A DNA stretch of 64,000 bases from Amycolatopsis sp. CA-126428. GTDB lineage: Bacteria > Actinomycetota > Actinomycetes > Mycobacteriales > Pseudonocardiaceae. Below the pieces are notes generated by a model that worked only from the letters and a program-made list of their open reading frames with translations, did no database searches and had not been told where the DNA came from. A program made the position numbers and the translations under genes. Location: positions 1-64,000 of the forward strand of contig NZ_PPHF01000053.1 of the NCBI RefSeq assembly GCF_002904335.1, given 5' to 3'. This document shows positions 45,518-53,165 of this stretch, piece by piece (position 1 is the stretch's first letter; the number at the start of each line of letters is the position of its first letter).

Positions 45518-48500
45518 GTGCAGATCGGGATCCTGGGGCCCTTCGAAGTGCGCACGGCCGACGGCGTGCTCGCCGACGTGCCCGGCGCCCGGCTGCGCGG
45601 GCTGCTGGTCGCGCTCGCGCTCGAGCCGGGCCAAGTGGTCCCGAAGGGGACGCTCGTCGACTGGATCTGGGGTGAGCACCCGCCCGCCGAAGCGCCGAAC
45701 GCTCTGCAGCGCCTGGTTTCCCGGCTGCGCAAGGCGCTGCCCGAAGGGTCGGTCGACGGCCGGCCGACCGGCTACCGGCTGGTGGTGGCACCCGAGGACG
45801 TCGACGCCGTGCGCTTCGAACGCCTCGTCGGCCAGGCGCGCCAGGAAGACGATCCGCGACGGCTGCGCGAGGCACTCGCTCTCTGGCGCGGTCCGGCCAT
45901 GCAGGACGTCGAACTGCCGGAAAGCGCGGCGTTCGAAGCCGCGGTCACCCGGCTCGAAGGGCTGCGCCTGGCCGCCTTGGAGGACCGGTTCGACGCGGAG
46001 GCCCGGCTCGGCCACGGCGCGGAGCTGGTCACCGAGCTGACCGACCTGGTCGCCGCGCACCCGATGCGGGAACGGCTCGTCGCCGCGTTGATGCGCGCGC
46101 TCGTCGCGACCGGCCGCGACACCGAAGCGCTGCTCGTGTACGAGCGCACCCGGGAAACCCTGGCCGACTCCCTCGGCGTCGACCCGTCGCCGGAGCTGTC
46201 CGAGGTGCACGTCGCGCTGCTGCGCGGCGAGCTGGGCCGGCGGGAAGAGGTCCGGAAGACCAACCTGCGGGCCGAACTGACCAGCTACGTCGGCAAGGAC
46301 GCCGATGTCGCCGCGGTCCGCGAGCTCGTCACCGAACACCGGCTCACCACGCTGATCGGGCCGGGCGGCTCGGGGAAGACCAGGCAGGCCACGGAAACCG
46401 CGCGCACGCTGCTCGGCGACCTGCCGGACGGTGCGTGGCTGGTCGAGCTGGCCGGGATCGGCGCCGGCGACGACGTGGCCCAGGCGACGCTCGGCGCGCT
46501 CAAGCTGCGGGACTCGCTCGTCGGCGAGGCACCGGACGCCGAGCCGACGGACCGGGTCATCGCCGCCCTGCGGGAACGTTCGATGCTGCTGGTCCTGGAC
46601 AACTGCGAGCACGTCATCGAGTCCGCGGCGGCCTTCGCGCACCGGGTGCTCGGCGAGTGCCGCCGGCTGCGGATCCTCGCGACGAGCCGGGAACCGCTCG
46701 GCATCACCGGTGAGGCGCTGTGGCAGGTCGCGCCCCTGGCCCTGCCCGCGGAGAACGCGGATCCGGCCGAAATCGAGGCCGCCCCGGCCGTCCGGCTGCT
46801 GCGGGACCGGGCCGGCGCGGTGCGCAAGGACCTCGCGGTGGACGTCCGCACGCTGGCGCGCGTCTGCCGCGCGCTGGACGGGATGCCGCTGGCCATCGAG
46901 CTCGCCGCGGCGCGCCTGCGCACGATGTCGCTCGACCAGCTCGCCCACCGGCTCGACGACCGGTTCCGCCTGCTGACCGGCGGCAGCCGGACCGCCCTCC
47001 CGCGGCACCGCACGTTGCGCGCGGTGATCGACTGGAGCTGGGAACTGCTCTCCGACGCCGAACGCCTCGTGCTGCGCCGGCTTTCGGTGTTCTCCGGCGG
47101 GGCGAGCCTGGAGGCGGCCGAGCGGGTGTGCGGCGACGACTCGGCCGAGGTGCTCGACCTGCTGACCGCATTGACCGACAAGTCGCTGGTCGTCGTCGTG
47201 GGCGACGAGGCACCGCGCTACCGCATGCTCGGCACGATCAAGGAATACGCCCAGCAGCGGCTCGCGGAAGCGGGCGAGGCGGACGTCGCCCGGCGCGCCC
47301 ACCTCGCGTACTTCACCGAACTCGCCGAGACGGCGGAGCCGCACCTGCGCCGCGCCGAGCAGCTGACGTGGCTCGCCACGCTCGAGGCGGAGCACGACAA
47401 CCTCACCGCGGCGATGCGCGGGGCGATCGCGGCGGGCGAAGCGGCGGAGGCGATGCGGCTCGCGGCGACCGCCGGCTGGTACTGGTGGCTCGCCGGGCAC
47501 CGGGCGGAGGGCAACGAGCTGGTCATGGCGGCCACGGCCGTGCCCGGTGAGGTGCCCGACGAGATCCGCGGCGTGGTGTACACGTTCGTCGTCCAGTTCG
47601 TGACCGCCGGGCAGCAGAGTGACGAGTACCGGGCGGAGGAGTGGATCCGCAAGGCGTACGAGATCAGCCTCGGCGTCGAAAACCCGCGGCTGGCGTTGCG
47701 CTTCGCCGGCTCCCTGGAGCGCCTGCTGCACGGGCCGGACGCGGCGCTGTCGGCGTTCGAACCGCTGCTCGCCGACGAGGACCCGTGGGTGCGGGCGGTG
47801 GCCCGGTTGCAGCTGGGCAAGATGCGCATCCAGTTCGGCCACGGCGACCAGGCCGCGGACGCACTCCTCGAGACAGCCGTCGCGGAGTTCCGCGCCCTCG
47901 GCGAGCGGTGGGGCACCTCGTTCGCCCTGACCGAGCTGGCGGACCGCATCGCCGTGCGCGGCGAGTTCGCCGAAGCGTGCCAGTACTACGAGCAGGCCGT
48001 CGACGTCGTGACCGAGGTCGGCGCCATCGAGGACGTCGTCCGGATGCGGGCGCGGCAGGCCCAGCTGTACTGGCTGCTCGACGACGAGCAGGCGAGCGCG
48101 GCCGCCTTGGCCGGGGCCCAGCGGGCCGCGGAGCGCGTGGCCTGGCCGAACGCGCTGGCCGAGCTGGCGCTGGCCAAGGCGGAACTCGCCCGCTGGAGCG
48201 GCGACACCGCCCAGGCGCGTCGCCAGCTCGACGTCGCGACGTCGATGATGGGCGACGACGTCCAGCACGCGAACGTCCAGGCCGTGGTCCAGGACCTGCT
48301 CGGGTACCTCACCGACGACCTCGGCGAAGCCCGGGCCCACCGCGCGGCGGCGTTCGACGCGGCCACCGAGACGGGCCACCCGCTGACGATCTCGCAGGTC
48401 CTCGTCGGCCTCGCGGACCTCGCGCTGCGCACCGGACAGGACGAGCAGGCCGCGCGGCTGCTCGGGGCGAGCGCGGGCGTCCGGGGCCTGCCGGACCGGT

Positions 48501-48631
48501 CGCACCCGGATGTCGCCCGGATCGGGGAAGCCGCCCGGCGTCGCCTCGGTGACGTGGGGTTCACCGAGGCGACGCGGGCGGGATCGGGAGCGAGCTGGCC
48601 GGAGCTGGCCAAGGTCACGCTCGCTTCTTGA
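45518..48631 (+). CDS. AfsR/SARP-type transcriptional regulator with NTPase and TPR-like regions
   Basis: This 1037-residue protein starts with GTG at 45518. The N-terminus is an OmpR-like winged helix (MQIGILGPFEVRTADG) plus the bacterial activation domain (about 95-245). An NB-ARC-type ATPase follows, with Walker A IGPGGSGKT at about 290 and LLVLDNCEHV as Walker B, and a GMPLAIELAAARLR stretch. The last 450 residues are helical repeats of TPR type. Such proteins activate antibiotic or secondary-metabolite genes in response to nucleotide or ligand. Likely local targets are the P450 and the convergent DrrAB-like exporter. Confidence 0.9.
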   Translation: MQIGILGPFEVRTADGVLADVPGARLRGLLVALALEPGQVVPKGTLVDWIWGEHPPAEAPNALQRLVSRLRKALPEGSVDGRPTGYRLVVAPEDVDAVRFERLVGQARQEDDPRRLREALALWRGPAMQDVELPESAAFEAAVTRLEGLRLAALEDRFDAEARLGHGAELVTELTDLVAAHPMRERLVAALMRALVATGRDTEALLVYERTRETLADSLGVDPSPELSEVHVALLRGELGRREEVRKTNLRAELTSYVGKDADVAAVRELVTEHRLTTLIGPGGSGKTRQATETARTLLGDLPDGAWLVELAGIGAGDDVAQATLGALKLRDSLVGEAPDAEPTDRVIAALRERSMLLVLDNCEHVIESAAAFAHRVLGECRRLRILATSREPLGITGEALWQVAPLALPAENADPAEIEAAPAVRLLRDRAGAVRKDLAVDVRTLARVCRALDGMPLAIELAAARLRTMSLDQLAHRLDDRFRLLTGGSRTALPRHRTLRAVIDWSWELLSDAERLVLRRLSVFSGGASLEAAERVCGDDSAEVLDLLTALTDKSLVVVVGDEAPRYRMLGTIKEYAQQRLAEAGEADVARRAHLAYFTELAETAEPHLRRAEQLTWLATLEAEHDNLTAAMRGAIAAGEAAEAMRLAATAGWYWWLAGHRAEGNELVMAATAVPGEVPDEIRGVVYTFVVQFVTAGQQSDEYRAEEWIRKAYEISLGVENPRLALRFAGSLERLLHGPDAALSAFEPLLADEDPWVRAVARLQLGKMRIQFGHGDQAADALLETAVAEFRALGERWGTSFALTELADRIAVRGEFAEACQYYEQAVDVVTEVGAIEDVVRMRARQAQLYWLLDDEQASAAALAGAQRAAERVAWPNALAELALAKAELARWSGDTAQARRQLDVATSMMGDDVQHANVQAVVQDLLGYLTDDLGEARAHRAAAFDAATETGHPLTISQVLVGLADLALRTGQDEQAARLLGASAGVRGLPDRSHPDVARIGEAARRRLGDVGFTEATRAGSGASWPELAKVTLAS

Positions 48632-49358
48632 AGGTGGCGGACGCCCACAGGTAGCCGACGACGGCGATCCCGGCGCACCACGCGAGGGCGGCGATCAGGG
48701 TGCCGGTGGCCGGTGTCCCGTTGAGCAGCCCGCGCAGGGTTTCGATGATCGGCGTGAACGGCTGGTACTCGGCGAACTGCTTGAGGCCGGGGCCCATCTT
48801 GTCCGCCGGCACGATCGCGCTGCTGAAGAACGGGAGCATGATCAGCGGCACCGAAGCCAGGCCGGCCGTTTCCGGGGTTTTCGCCGCCAGGCCCAGCGCG
48901 ATCGTGAGCCAGCCGGTCGCGAACCCGAGCAGTACGACGACACCGGCCGCGCCGAGCCAGTCGAGGAAACCCGCCGCCGGCTCGAACCCGAGCAGGAAGG
49001 CCACGCCGAGGAGGGCCGCGATGGCGACCAGGTTGGTCAGCACGCTGGCGACGACGTGCCCGGTCAGCACCGCGCCGCGGGAGACGTCCATGACCTTGAA
49101 CCGGTTGATGATGCCCTTGGTCATGTCGGAGTTGACGGCGATCGCGGTGGCTCCCAGCCCGTAGCAGACGGCCAGCAGCATCAGCCCCGGCGTGGCGTAG
49201 TCGACGTAGTTCACGCCGACGTTGAAGGCGTCCCCGAACATGTAGACGAACATCAGCATGATCACGACCGGCATCACGATGGCGTTGAAGATCGACATCG
49301 GATTCCGGGCGATGTGCTTGAAGTTGCGGCGAAGCATCACCATCGAGTGGGACTTCAT
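48615..49358 (-). CDS. ABC-2 exporter permease (DrrB-like)
   Basis: This 247-residue protein has six hydrophobic segments and the DrrB/NodJ pattern: RNPMSIFNAIVMPVVIMLMF near the start, RFKVMDVSRGAVLTGHV on the inner face and late FFSSAIVPADKMGPGLKQFAEYQPF, cut here to SSAIVPADKMGPGL. It pairs with the ATPase encoded upstream (four-base overlap). The closest characterised exporters expel anthracycline-like drugs. It overlaps the 3' end of the SARP regulator by 17 bases in convergent orientation. Confidence 0.9.
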   Translation of the reverse strand: MKSHSMVMLRRNFKHIARNPMSIFNAIVMPVVIMLMFVYMFGDAFNVGVNYVDYATPGLMLLAVCYGLGATAIAVNSDMTKGIINRFKVMDVSRGAVLTGHVVASVLTNLVAIAALLGVAFLLGFEPAAGFLDWLGAAGVVVLLGFATGWLTIALGLAAKTPETAGLASVPLIMLPFFSSAIVPADKMGPGLKQFAEYQPFTPIIETLRGLLNGTPATGTLIAALAWCAGIAVVGYLWASATFKKRA

Positions 49359-50290
49359 TTCGCGGGAACCTCCGTGGCGTGGCCCGTCAGGGCGAGGAAG
49401 ACGTCGTCGAGATCGGGAGTGTGGACGGAGAGCTCTTCGGCGCTGAGCGCGTATTCGTCGAGTCTGTCCAAAAGGGACCGGAGTGATTTCGTGCCGCCGT
49501 CGCCGGGCACGCGCAGGGCCATGGCCTCGTCGTCCCGGCTGGCGTCGGTGAGGATGCGCGCGGCCGCGTCGAGCTCACCGGCGGTGGTGAACCGGAGCCG
49601 GACGTGGGTGCCGGGAATCCGGCGCTTGAGTTCGTCGGCCGTGCCCTGCGCGACCAGCCGGCCCTGGTCGAGCACGGCGATGCGGTCGGCGAGCTGATCG
49701 GCCTCTTCGAGGTACTGGGTGGTGAGGAAGACGGTCACCCCGTCGGCGACGAGGTCGCGGATGATGGCCCACATGGTCCGGCGGCTGCGCGGGTCGAGGC
49801 CGGTCGTCGGCTCGTCGAGGAAGATGATCCGCGGCCGGCCGACGAGCGTCATGGCGAGGTCGAGCTTCCGCCGCATCCCCCCGGAGTAGGTCGACGCGGG
49901 CTTGCGCGCCGCCTCGGTGAGGTCGAAGCGCTCCAGCAGCTCGGCGACGGTTTTCTTGCCCCCGCCGCGCCGGTTCAGATCGACCATCAGCTGCAGGTTT
50001 TCCTGCCCGGTGAGCAGTTCATCGACGGCGGCGAACTGCCCGGTGACACCGATCGCCGCCCGCACGGCCTTGGCCTCGGTGGCCACGTCATGCCCGGCGA
50101 CGCGAACCGTGCCGCCGTCGGCTTTCGTCAGGGTGGTGAGGACGTTGACGGCGGTGGTCTTGCCGGCCCCGTTCGGGCCGAGCAGGGAGAAGATCGTCCC
50201 GGCCTCGACTTCGAGGTCCACGCCGTCGAGGACGGTTTTGTCTTGGTAGGCCTTCCGCAGTCCGGAGGCCGTGATCGCCAGGTCTGTCAT
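49355..50290 (-). CDS. ABC exporter ATP-binding protein (DrrA-like)
   Basis: About 311 residues from the ATG at 50290. Walker A GPNGAGKTT, signature TYSGGMRRK, Walker B IIFLDEPTTGLDPRSR and H-loop FLTTQYLEEADQLAD are typical of DaunorubicinA-family exporters, as is the C-terminal extension (about 230-311) ending with a LDDVFLALTG motif. The switch residue is Gln in TTQY, as in DrrA proteins. It energises export with the DrrB-like permease. The 105 bases upstream contain the promoters of this operon and of the divergent membrane protein. Confidence 0.92.
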   Translation of the reverse strand: MTDLAITASGLRKAYQDKTVLDGVDLEVEAGTIFSLLGPNGAGKTTAVNVLTTLTKADGGTVRVAGHDVATEAKAVRAAIGVTGQFAAVDELLTGQENLQLMVDLNRRGGGKKTVAELLERFDLTEAARKPASTYSGGMRRKLDLAMTLVGRPRIIFLDEPTTGLDPRSRRTMWAIIRDLVADGVTVFLTTQYLEEADQLADRIAVLDQGRLVAQGTADELKRRIPGTHVRLRFTTAGELDAAARILTDASRDDEAMALRVPGDGGTKSLRSLLDRLDEYALSAEELSVHTPDLDDVFLALTGHATEVPAK

Positions 50291-50395
50291 GAGAGCGACT
50301 GTCGAGGGCCGGCCTGACACCGACCTGACACGAACCTGACCCGATGGCTCTAAAGTCCGTTGACGCGCTTCCTTCGATGGCGTCCAGGAGGACCG

Positions 50396-50803
50396 ATGGT
50401 GGCATCGACTCCGCCGCGGGCGGACCCGCGCACGCTGGTCGCGGCGGCGGTGATCGGCGCGTTGACCGGCGCCGGCACCGGCGTCTTCTGGACCGCGGTG
50501 GCCGGCACGTATGTGTGCGCCACCGGCAACCCGTTCTGCTCGCTCGGCCAGCTGATCCGGGGCATGGAGATATTTCTGGCGACCGTCGCCGGGACACTCC
50601 TGCTCACGCTGCTCGCCCTGAGCATGACGCGGCTACGGCCGAAGTGGCCGATCATCCTGACCGCGCTGTCGGCTCCCCTGGCGTCCGTGGTGGCGTACAA
50701 CCTGACCGGCGGGATCGGCACCTACCGGATCGCGCTGCTGGCTCTGGTGTCCGCGGCCCTCCACGTCTGGGTGGCCTGGCTCGCCCGGACCGGCGTGCGC
50801 TGA
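50396..50803 (+). CDS. hypothetical four-helix membrane protein
   Basis: About 135 residues from the ATG at 50396, which has an AGGAGG ribosome site; an upstream TTG at 50360 lacks one. Four hydrophobic segments are visible (LVAAAVIGALTGAGTGVFW, IFLATVAGTLLLTLLALSM, WPIILTALSAPLASVVAY and IALLALVSAALHVWVAWL) with a short outer loop holding two cysteines (YVCATGNPFCS). I do not recognise the family. It is the last gene with normal host base composition before the island and is followed by a terminator. Confidence 0.78.
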   Translation: MVASTPPRADPRTLVAAAVIGALTGAGTGVFWTAVAGTYVCATGNPFCSLGQLIRGMEIFLATVAGTLLLTLLALSMTRLRPKWPIILTALSAPLASVVAYNLTGGIGTYRIALLALVSAALHVWVAWLARTGVR

Positions 50804-50814
50804 CCGGTACGACG

Positions 50815-50850
50815 AAGCCCAGGTCGGCGGAAGCGGCCCGACCTGGGCTT
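50815..50850 (+). terminator. terminator marking the end of host-type sequence
   Basis: A 13-bp stem (50815-50827 with 50838-50850) with a 10-base loop begins 11 bases after the stop of the membrane-protein gene. The base composition changes directly after it. Confidence 0.85.
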
Positions 50851-50858
50851 GCGTGTTC

Positions 50859-50891
50859 TTCGAGTGTGGAGCTATTGTCTCACTACTCGAA
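50859..50891. other. imperfect dyad at the composition break, candidate left attachment site
   Basis: TTCGAGT at 50859-50865 and ACTCGAA at 50885-50891 form the outer arms of a 33-bp partial dyad (GAG/CTC also pair inside). Serine-recombinase attachment sites have such partial symmetry. It sits 9 bases after the host terminator. The matching right site would be beyond 64,000, so this cannot be confirmed here. Confidence 0.4.
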
Positions 50892-50922
50892 CCACTCTGA
50901 CAACCTAAACCAGCTGGTCAGC

Positions 50923-51147
50923 GTGCTAGAGCGGATCGAAGCAGGAGACCAGACCGACGCTCCAGGGGTCCAGTCTGCCGCTCCTCTGGACTCCTGGCGA
51001 GTCTCTGACCGGCTTACGGATGCCGATGTGGCCGCTCTGGTGGCTGAGGCTCGCAAAGGTACGCCACGTCCTGAGCTGGCCCGGCGCTACGGCGTGAGCC
51101 TCAGCAGCGTGAAGCGGCTGCTCCGCAAGCATCGAAACCAGTCTTAG
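50923..51147 (+). CDS. helix-turn-helix fragment resembling the C-terminus of a serine recombinase
   Basis: About 74 residues from a GTG at 50923; the frame is open further left, so the start is uncertain. The C-terminal half is a resolvase-type helix-turn-helix: RLTDADVAALVAEARKG, then PRPELARRYGVSLSSVKRLL and RKHRNQS. This ending is typical of the last 50 residues of actinobacterial large serine recombinases. Here no catalytic domain precedes it. It may be a small DNA-binding protein, a decayed recombinase, or the displaced tail of the recombinase at the right end of this element. A terminator follows. Confidence 0.55.
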   Translation: MLERIEAGDQTDAPGVQSAAPLDSWRVSDRLTDADVAALVAEARKGTPRPELARRYGVSLSSVKRLLRKHRNQS

Positions 51148-51167
51148 CGCTCCTCGCTAGGACTATC

Positions 51168-51196
51168 GCCCCGATCTGGCAACGGATCGGGGCTTT
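51168..51196. terminator. terminator between convergent genes
   Basis: GCCCCGATC (51168-51176) pairs with GATCGGGGC (51185-51193) and TTT follows. It separates the helix-turn-helix frame from the convergent HEPN-like gene. Confidence 0.8.
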
Positions 51197-51199
51197 ACA

Positions 51200-51850
51200 C
51201 TACGCAGGATACTTCGCTGCAAAATCCCGTATCCCATCAATAAGCCGTCGCACATCGTTACTAACATAGTCGCCATACTGGCCATGCGCGGCGGAGTTGC
51301 GAATTCCAAGCCAGGCGGTGACCTGTTTTTGCTCAAGAGCCCCGTAGGCCAAAACCTTCTTGAGGTCGGCGTTCATCACGTCCGCCTTCTTTGGCTTGCC
51401 ACTCAGATCAACCGGTACGTTATGCTTCACGCATAGTGCGCGAATGTGCACCTCAAGGGATGAGCCAGCAATAACGGCTGCCGCATCCTTGTAGTTCTTG
51501 GCAAGTAACTCTTCGGCCATCTCAAGGTAGTCGTTATGCACGTCCGCATGCACCAGTTCGACCAGGGATTCTAGCCAACCGGCATTCAGGTCGTCTCGCA
51601 ACGCCCTGACGATACCCCCGAGTTCTAGGAGGCGAATATGCGTGGCCGCTGTTCGTAGCGGGTCAGCTTGTCGCGCGTAAGTGCTTGAAGGCACAGTTAG
51701 GCGATCAATGGAAGCTTGGAGCCGATTGGCTAGGATCCGACTTTCGTCCTTCAGGTCGGACATATCATCATGCTGAGAGCGCTTCGCTAATGCGTCGTAC
51801 TCTGCAATCAAAGTATCCAGCTGGTCAATGACTGTCTGAACTGTGCTCAT
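51200..51850 (-). CDS. HEPN-like protein, possible ribonuclease or abortive-infection effector
   Basis: This 216-residue helical protein has a charged N-terminal coiled-coil-like half and a C-terminal part of HEPN character. A helix with YKDAAAVIAGSSLEVHIRAL is followed by WLGIRNSAAHGQYGDY, which contains R185-N-x3-H190, the Rx4H motif (R-polar-x3-H) of HEPN ribonucleases. Similar C-terminal domains occur in abortive-infection and toxin proteins. The low-GC composition differs strongly from the host. The start codon lies inside a palindromic promoter with TATAAT, so the message is probably leaderless. The partner may be the divergent 312-residue protein. RNase activity is inference. Confidence 0.7.
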   Translation of the reverse strand: MSTVQTVIDQLDTLIAEYDALAKRSQHDDMSDLKDESRILANRLQASIDRLTVPSSTYARQADPLRTAATHIRLLELGGIVRALRDDLNAGWLESLVELVHADVHNDYLEMAEELLAKNYKDAAAVIAGSSLEVHIRALCVKHNVPVDLSGKPKKADVMNADLKKVLAYGALEQKQVTAWLGIRNSAAHGQYGDYVSNDVRRLIDGIRDFAAKYPA

Positions 51851-51870
51851 AGTGACGATTATACTATGAG
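51846..51870 (-). promoter_or_regulatory. palindromic promoter of the HEPN-like gene
   Basis: CTCATAGT (51846-51853) and ACTATGAG (51863-51870) are perfect inverted repeats around nine bases. On the minus strand TATAAT occupies 51863-51858, placing the transcript start at about 51850, the A of the ATG. The palindrome covers both the -10 and the start codon and could be an autoregulatory site. Confidence 0.6.
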
Positions 51871-51950
51871 GCGTGGTCGCGAGTTGCTCGCATCGCTGGT
51901 CAACTACCTATCTTTGGCGTAATCTGGGGAAGAAATAGCGAGCCTAAAGT

Positions 51951-52889
51951 ATGCCAAGCAAAAAGAAATCGGCTAGACGAAAATCGAAGGAACGTTTAGT
52001 CACGGAGAAGGCTCTTCATGTGGCTATTGATGGAGTCATCAATTTATCTTCACTGTTTGAACTAGAGAAGCCGTGTGTCGAGCCTGAGTGCTCCGACTTT
52101 CTCAAGATATTTGAGGCTGCACACCGCATAAATCTACGTCGCTTGAAAGTTGTTCACGACATTACGGATGGCACCCCTGACGATGCGGTTAGCGCCCTTG
52201 AGGTCATGAGGAGCATCATCGAGGACTACATCAATCTTGAGTACATGATGAGCGTGGAAGACGTCGAAGGCGCGGCTCTTGCAGAGCGGTTTTTTGATTT
52301 CAAGTGGGTTCAGTTAGCTCAGGACATCGAGTACTACGCATCCATTGGCCTAAGCTTCGACAAGAACGAAGTAGTTGAAGAAATCAAAGCAAAGTCCGGT
52401 GCAATGCTTGAGAAATACCCGGACGAAAAGACAGGATTTGTCCTCAAGGAAAAGACGCATACTCCAGCCAATCAGTGGCTGAGAGGAGGCGTAGAGAAGC
52501 TAATCCAAGGCCTCAAGGACTCGGGAAATATGGAGCAGAGTAAGGCGGAAATGCTGATGCGTTCCTACGTCCTAGGAAGTCGTCGGCTGCATCTAAATCC
52601 CGAAAATGTTCTTGCCCATCTTGAGGGTCACGACACGTATAACACCTGGCCAATAGTGGACGCTTTTAATGCACTACTCGTATCTAGTATGTGTCAAGCT
52701 TGGATTCTGGATCATTACTGCTTCTTGCTCATTGACGCTGGTAGATACGAGTGGGATGACTACTCTAAGGTCCACGCGAAGCTTGAGGAGATAATTAACT
52801 TCTTGGCCAGTTGCATGGCAAATCTCACAAGCATCGAGCCGGTAAATGCCGAATGGAAGGAGGCTATGCGCCAACATGGTCACGGCTAG
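51951..52889 (+). CDS. uncharacterised 312-residue protein (possibly DUF5677-like)
   Basis: A helical, soluble protein with a very basic start (MPSKKKSARRKSKER). The stretch SALEVMRSIIEDYINLEYMM, and a later SRRLHLNPENVLAHLEGHD with WPIVDAFNALLVSSMCQAWILDHY, resemble in spacing the DUF5677 family (an R-x2-E helix and a later histidine pair), but this is a weak match by eye. Codon use is A/T-rich, unlike the host. It is divergent from the HEPN-like gene across 100 bases, so the two could form one module. The function is unknown; defence is a hypothesis based on position in the element. Confidence 0.75.
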   Translation: MPSKKKSARRKSKERLVTEKALHVAIDGVINLSSLFELEKPCVEPECSDFLKIFEAAHRINLRRLKVVHDITDGTPDDAVSALEVMRSIIEDYINLEYMMSVEDVEGAALAERFFDFKWVQLAQDIEYYASIGLSFDKNEVVEEIKAKSGAMLEKYPDEKTGFVLKEKTHTPANQWLRGGVEKLIQGLKDSGNMEQSKAEMLMRSYVLGSRRLHLNPENVLAHLEGHDTYNTWPIVDAFNALLVSSMCQAWILDHYCFLLIDAGRYEWDDYSKVHAKLEEIINFLASCMANLTSIEPVNAEWKEAMRQHGHG

Positions 52890-52900
52890 AATCTGCATAG

Positions 52901-52938
52901 CGAACAAGCGCTGCCCCGATGAGGACGGCGCTTGTTCG
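52901..52938. terminator. bidirectional terminator
   Basis: An 11-bp perfect stem (CGAACAAGCGC at 52901-52911 with its complement at 52928-52938) and a 16-base loop lie between the 312-residue protein gene and the convergent DUF397 gene. Confidence 0.85.
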
Positions 52939-52952
52939 TATGGTCGCTTACG

Positions 52953-53165
52953 TCACGAGCGCTGAAACTCGCCGTCGGCCATGCCACCCGCGAACGCATC
53001 CCACTCGGCGGCCGTGAACACGAGCGCTGGCCCGTTGCCCTGCTGCTTGCTGTCTCGCATTGCCACCCGGCCGTCATCCAGAAATGCGACCTCCACGCAA
53101 TTGGCCTGCCCATTGCTGCGGCTGCTTTTGCGCCACCGCGCCCCAGGCAGATCGGCACTCATCAT
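52953..53165 (-). CDS. DUF397 protein
   Basis: This 70-residue protein has the DUF397 pattern: ARWRKSSRSNGQANCVEVAFL, shown here in part as WRKSSRSNGQANCVEVA, VAMRDSKQQGNGPALVFTAAEW and a short end. The start ATG overlaps the stop of the XRE gene by four bases. In streptomycetes DUF397 proteins pair with XRE/DUF5753 regulators (WhiJ/AbaA-like loci) and modify their DNA binding, affecting development and antibiotic production. Some such pairs behave like toxin-antitoxin modules. Here the pair is carried by the mobile element. Confidence 0.92.
   Translation of the reverse strand: MMSADLPGARWRKSSRSNGQANCVEVAFLDDGRVAMRDSKQQGNGPALVFTAAEWDAFAGGMADGEFQRS

Noticed and set aside
43934..48505. A 1523-codon open frame on the minus strand antisense to the SARP regulator and the hydrolase
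   Set aside because: It is a GC-driven shadow: the only recognisable parts are scraps of the P450 region in a shifted frame, and its composition is rich in Arg, Gly, Ala, Gln without domains. The plus-strand genes have clear domains.
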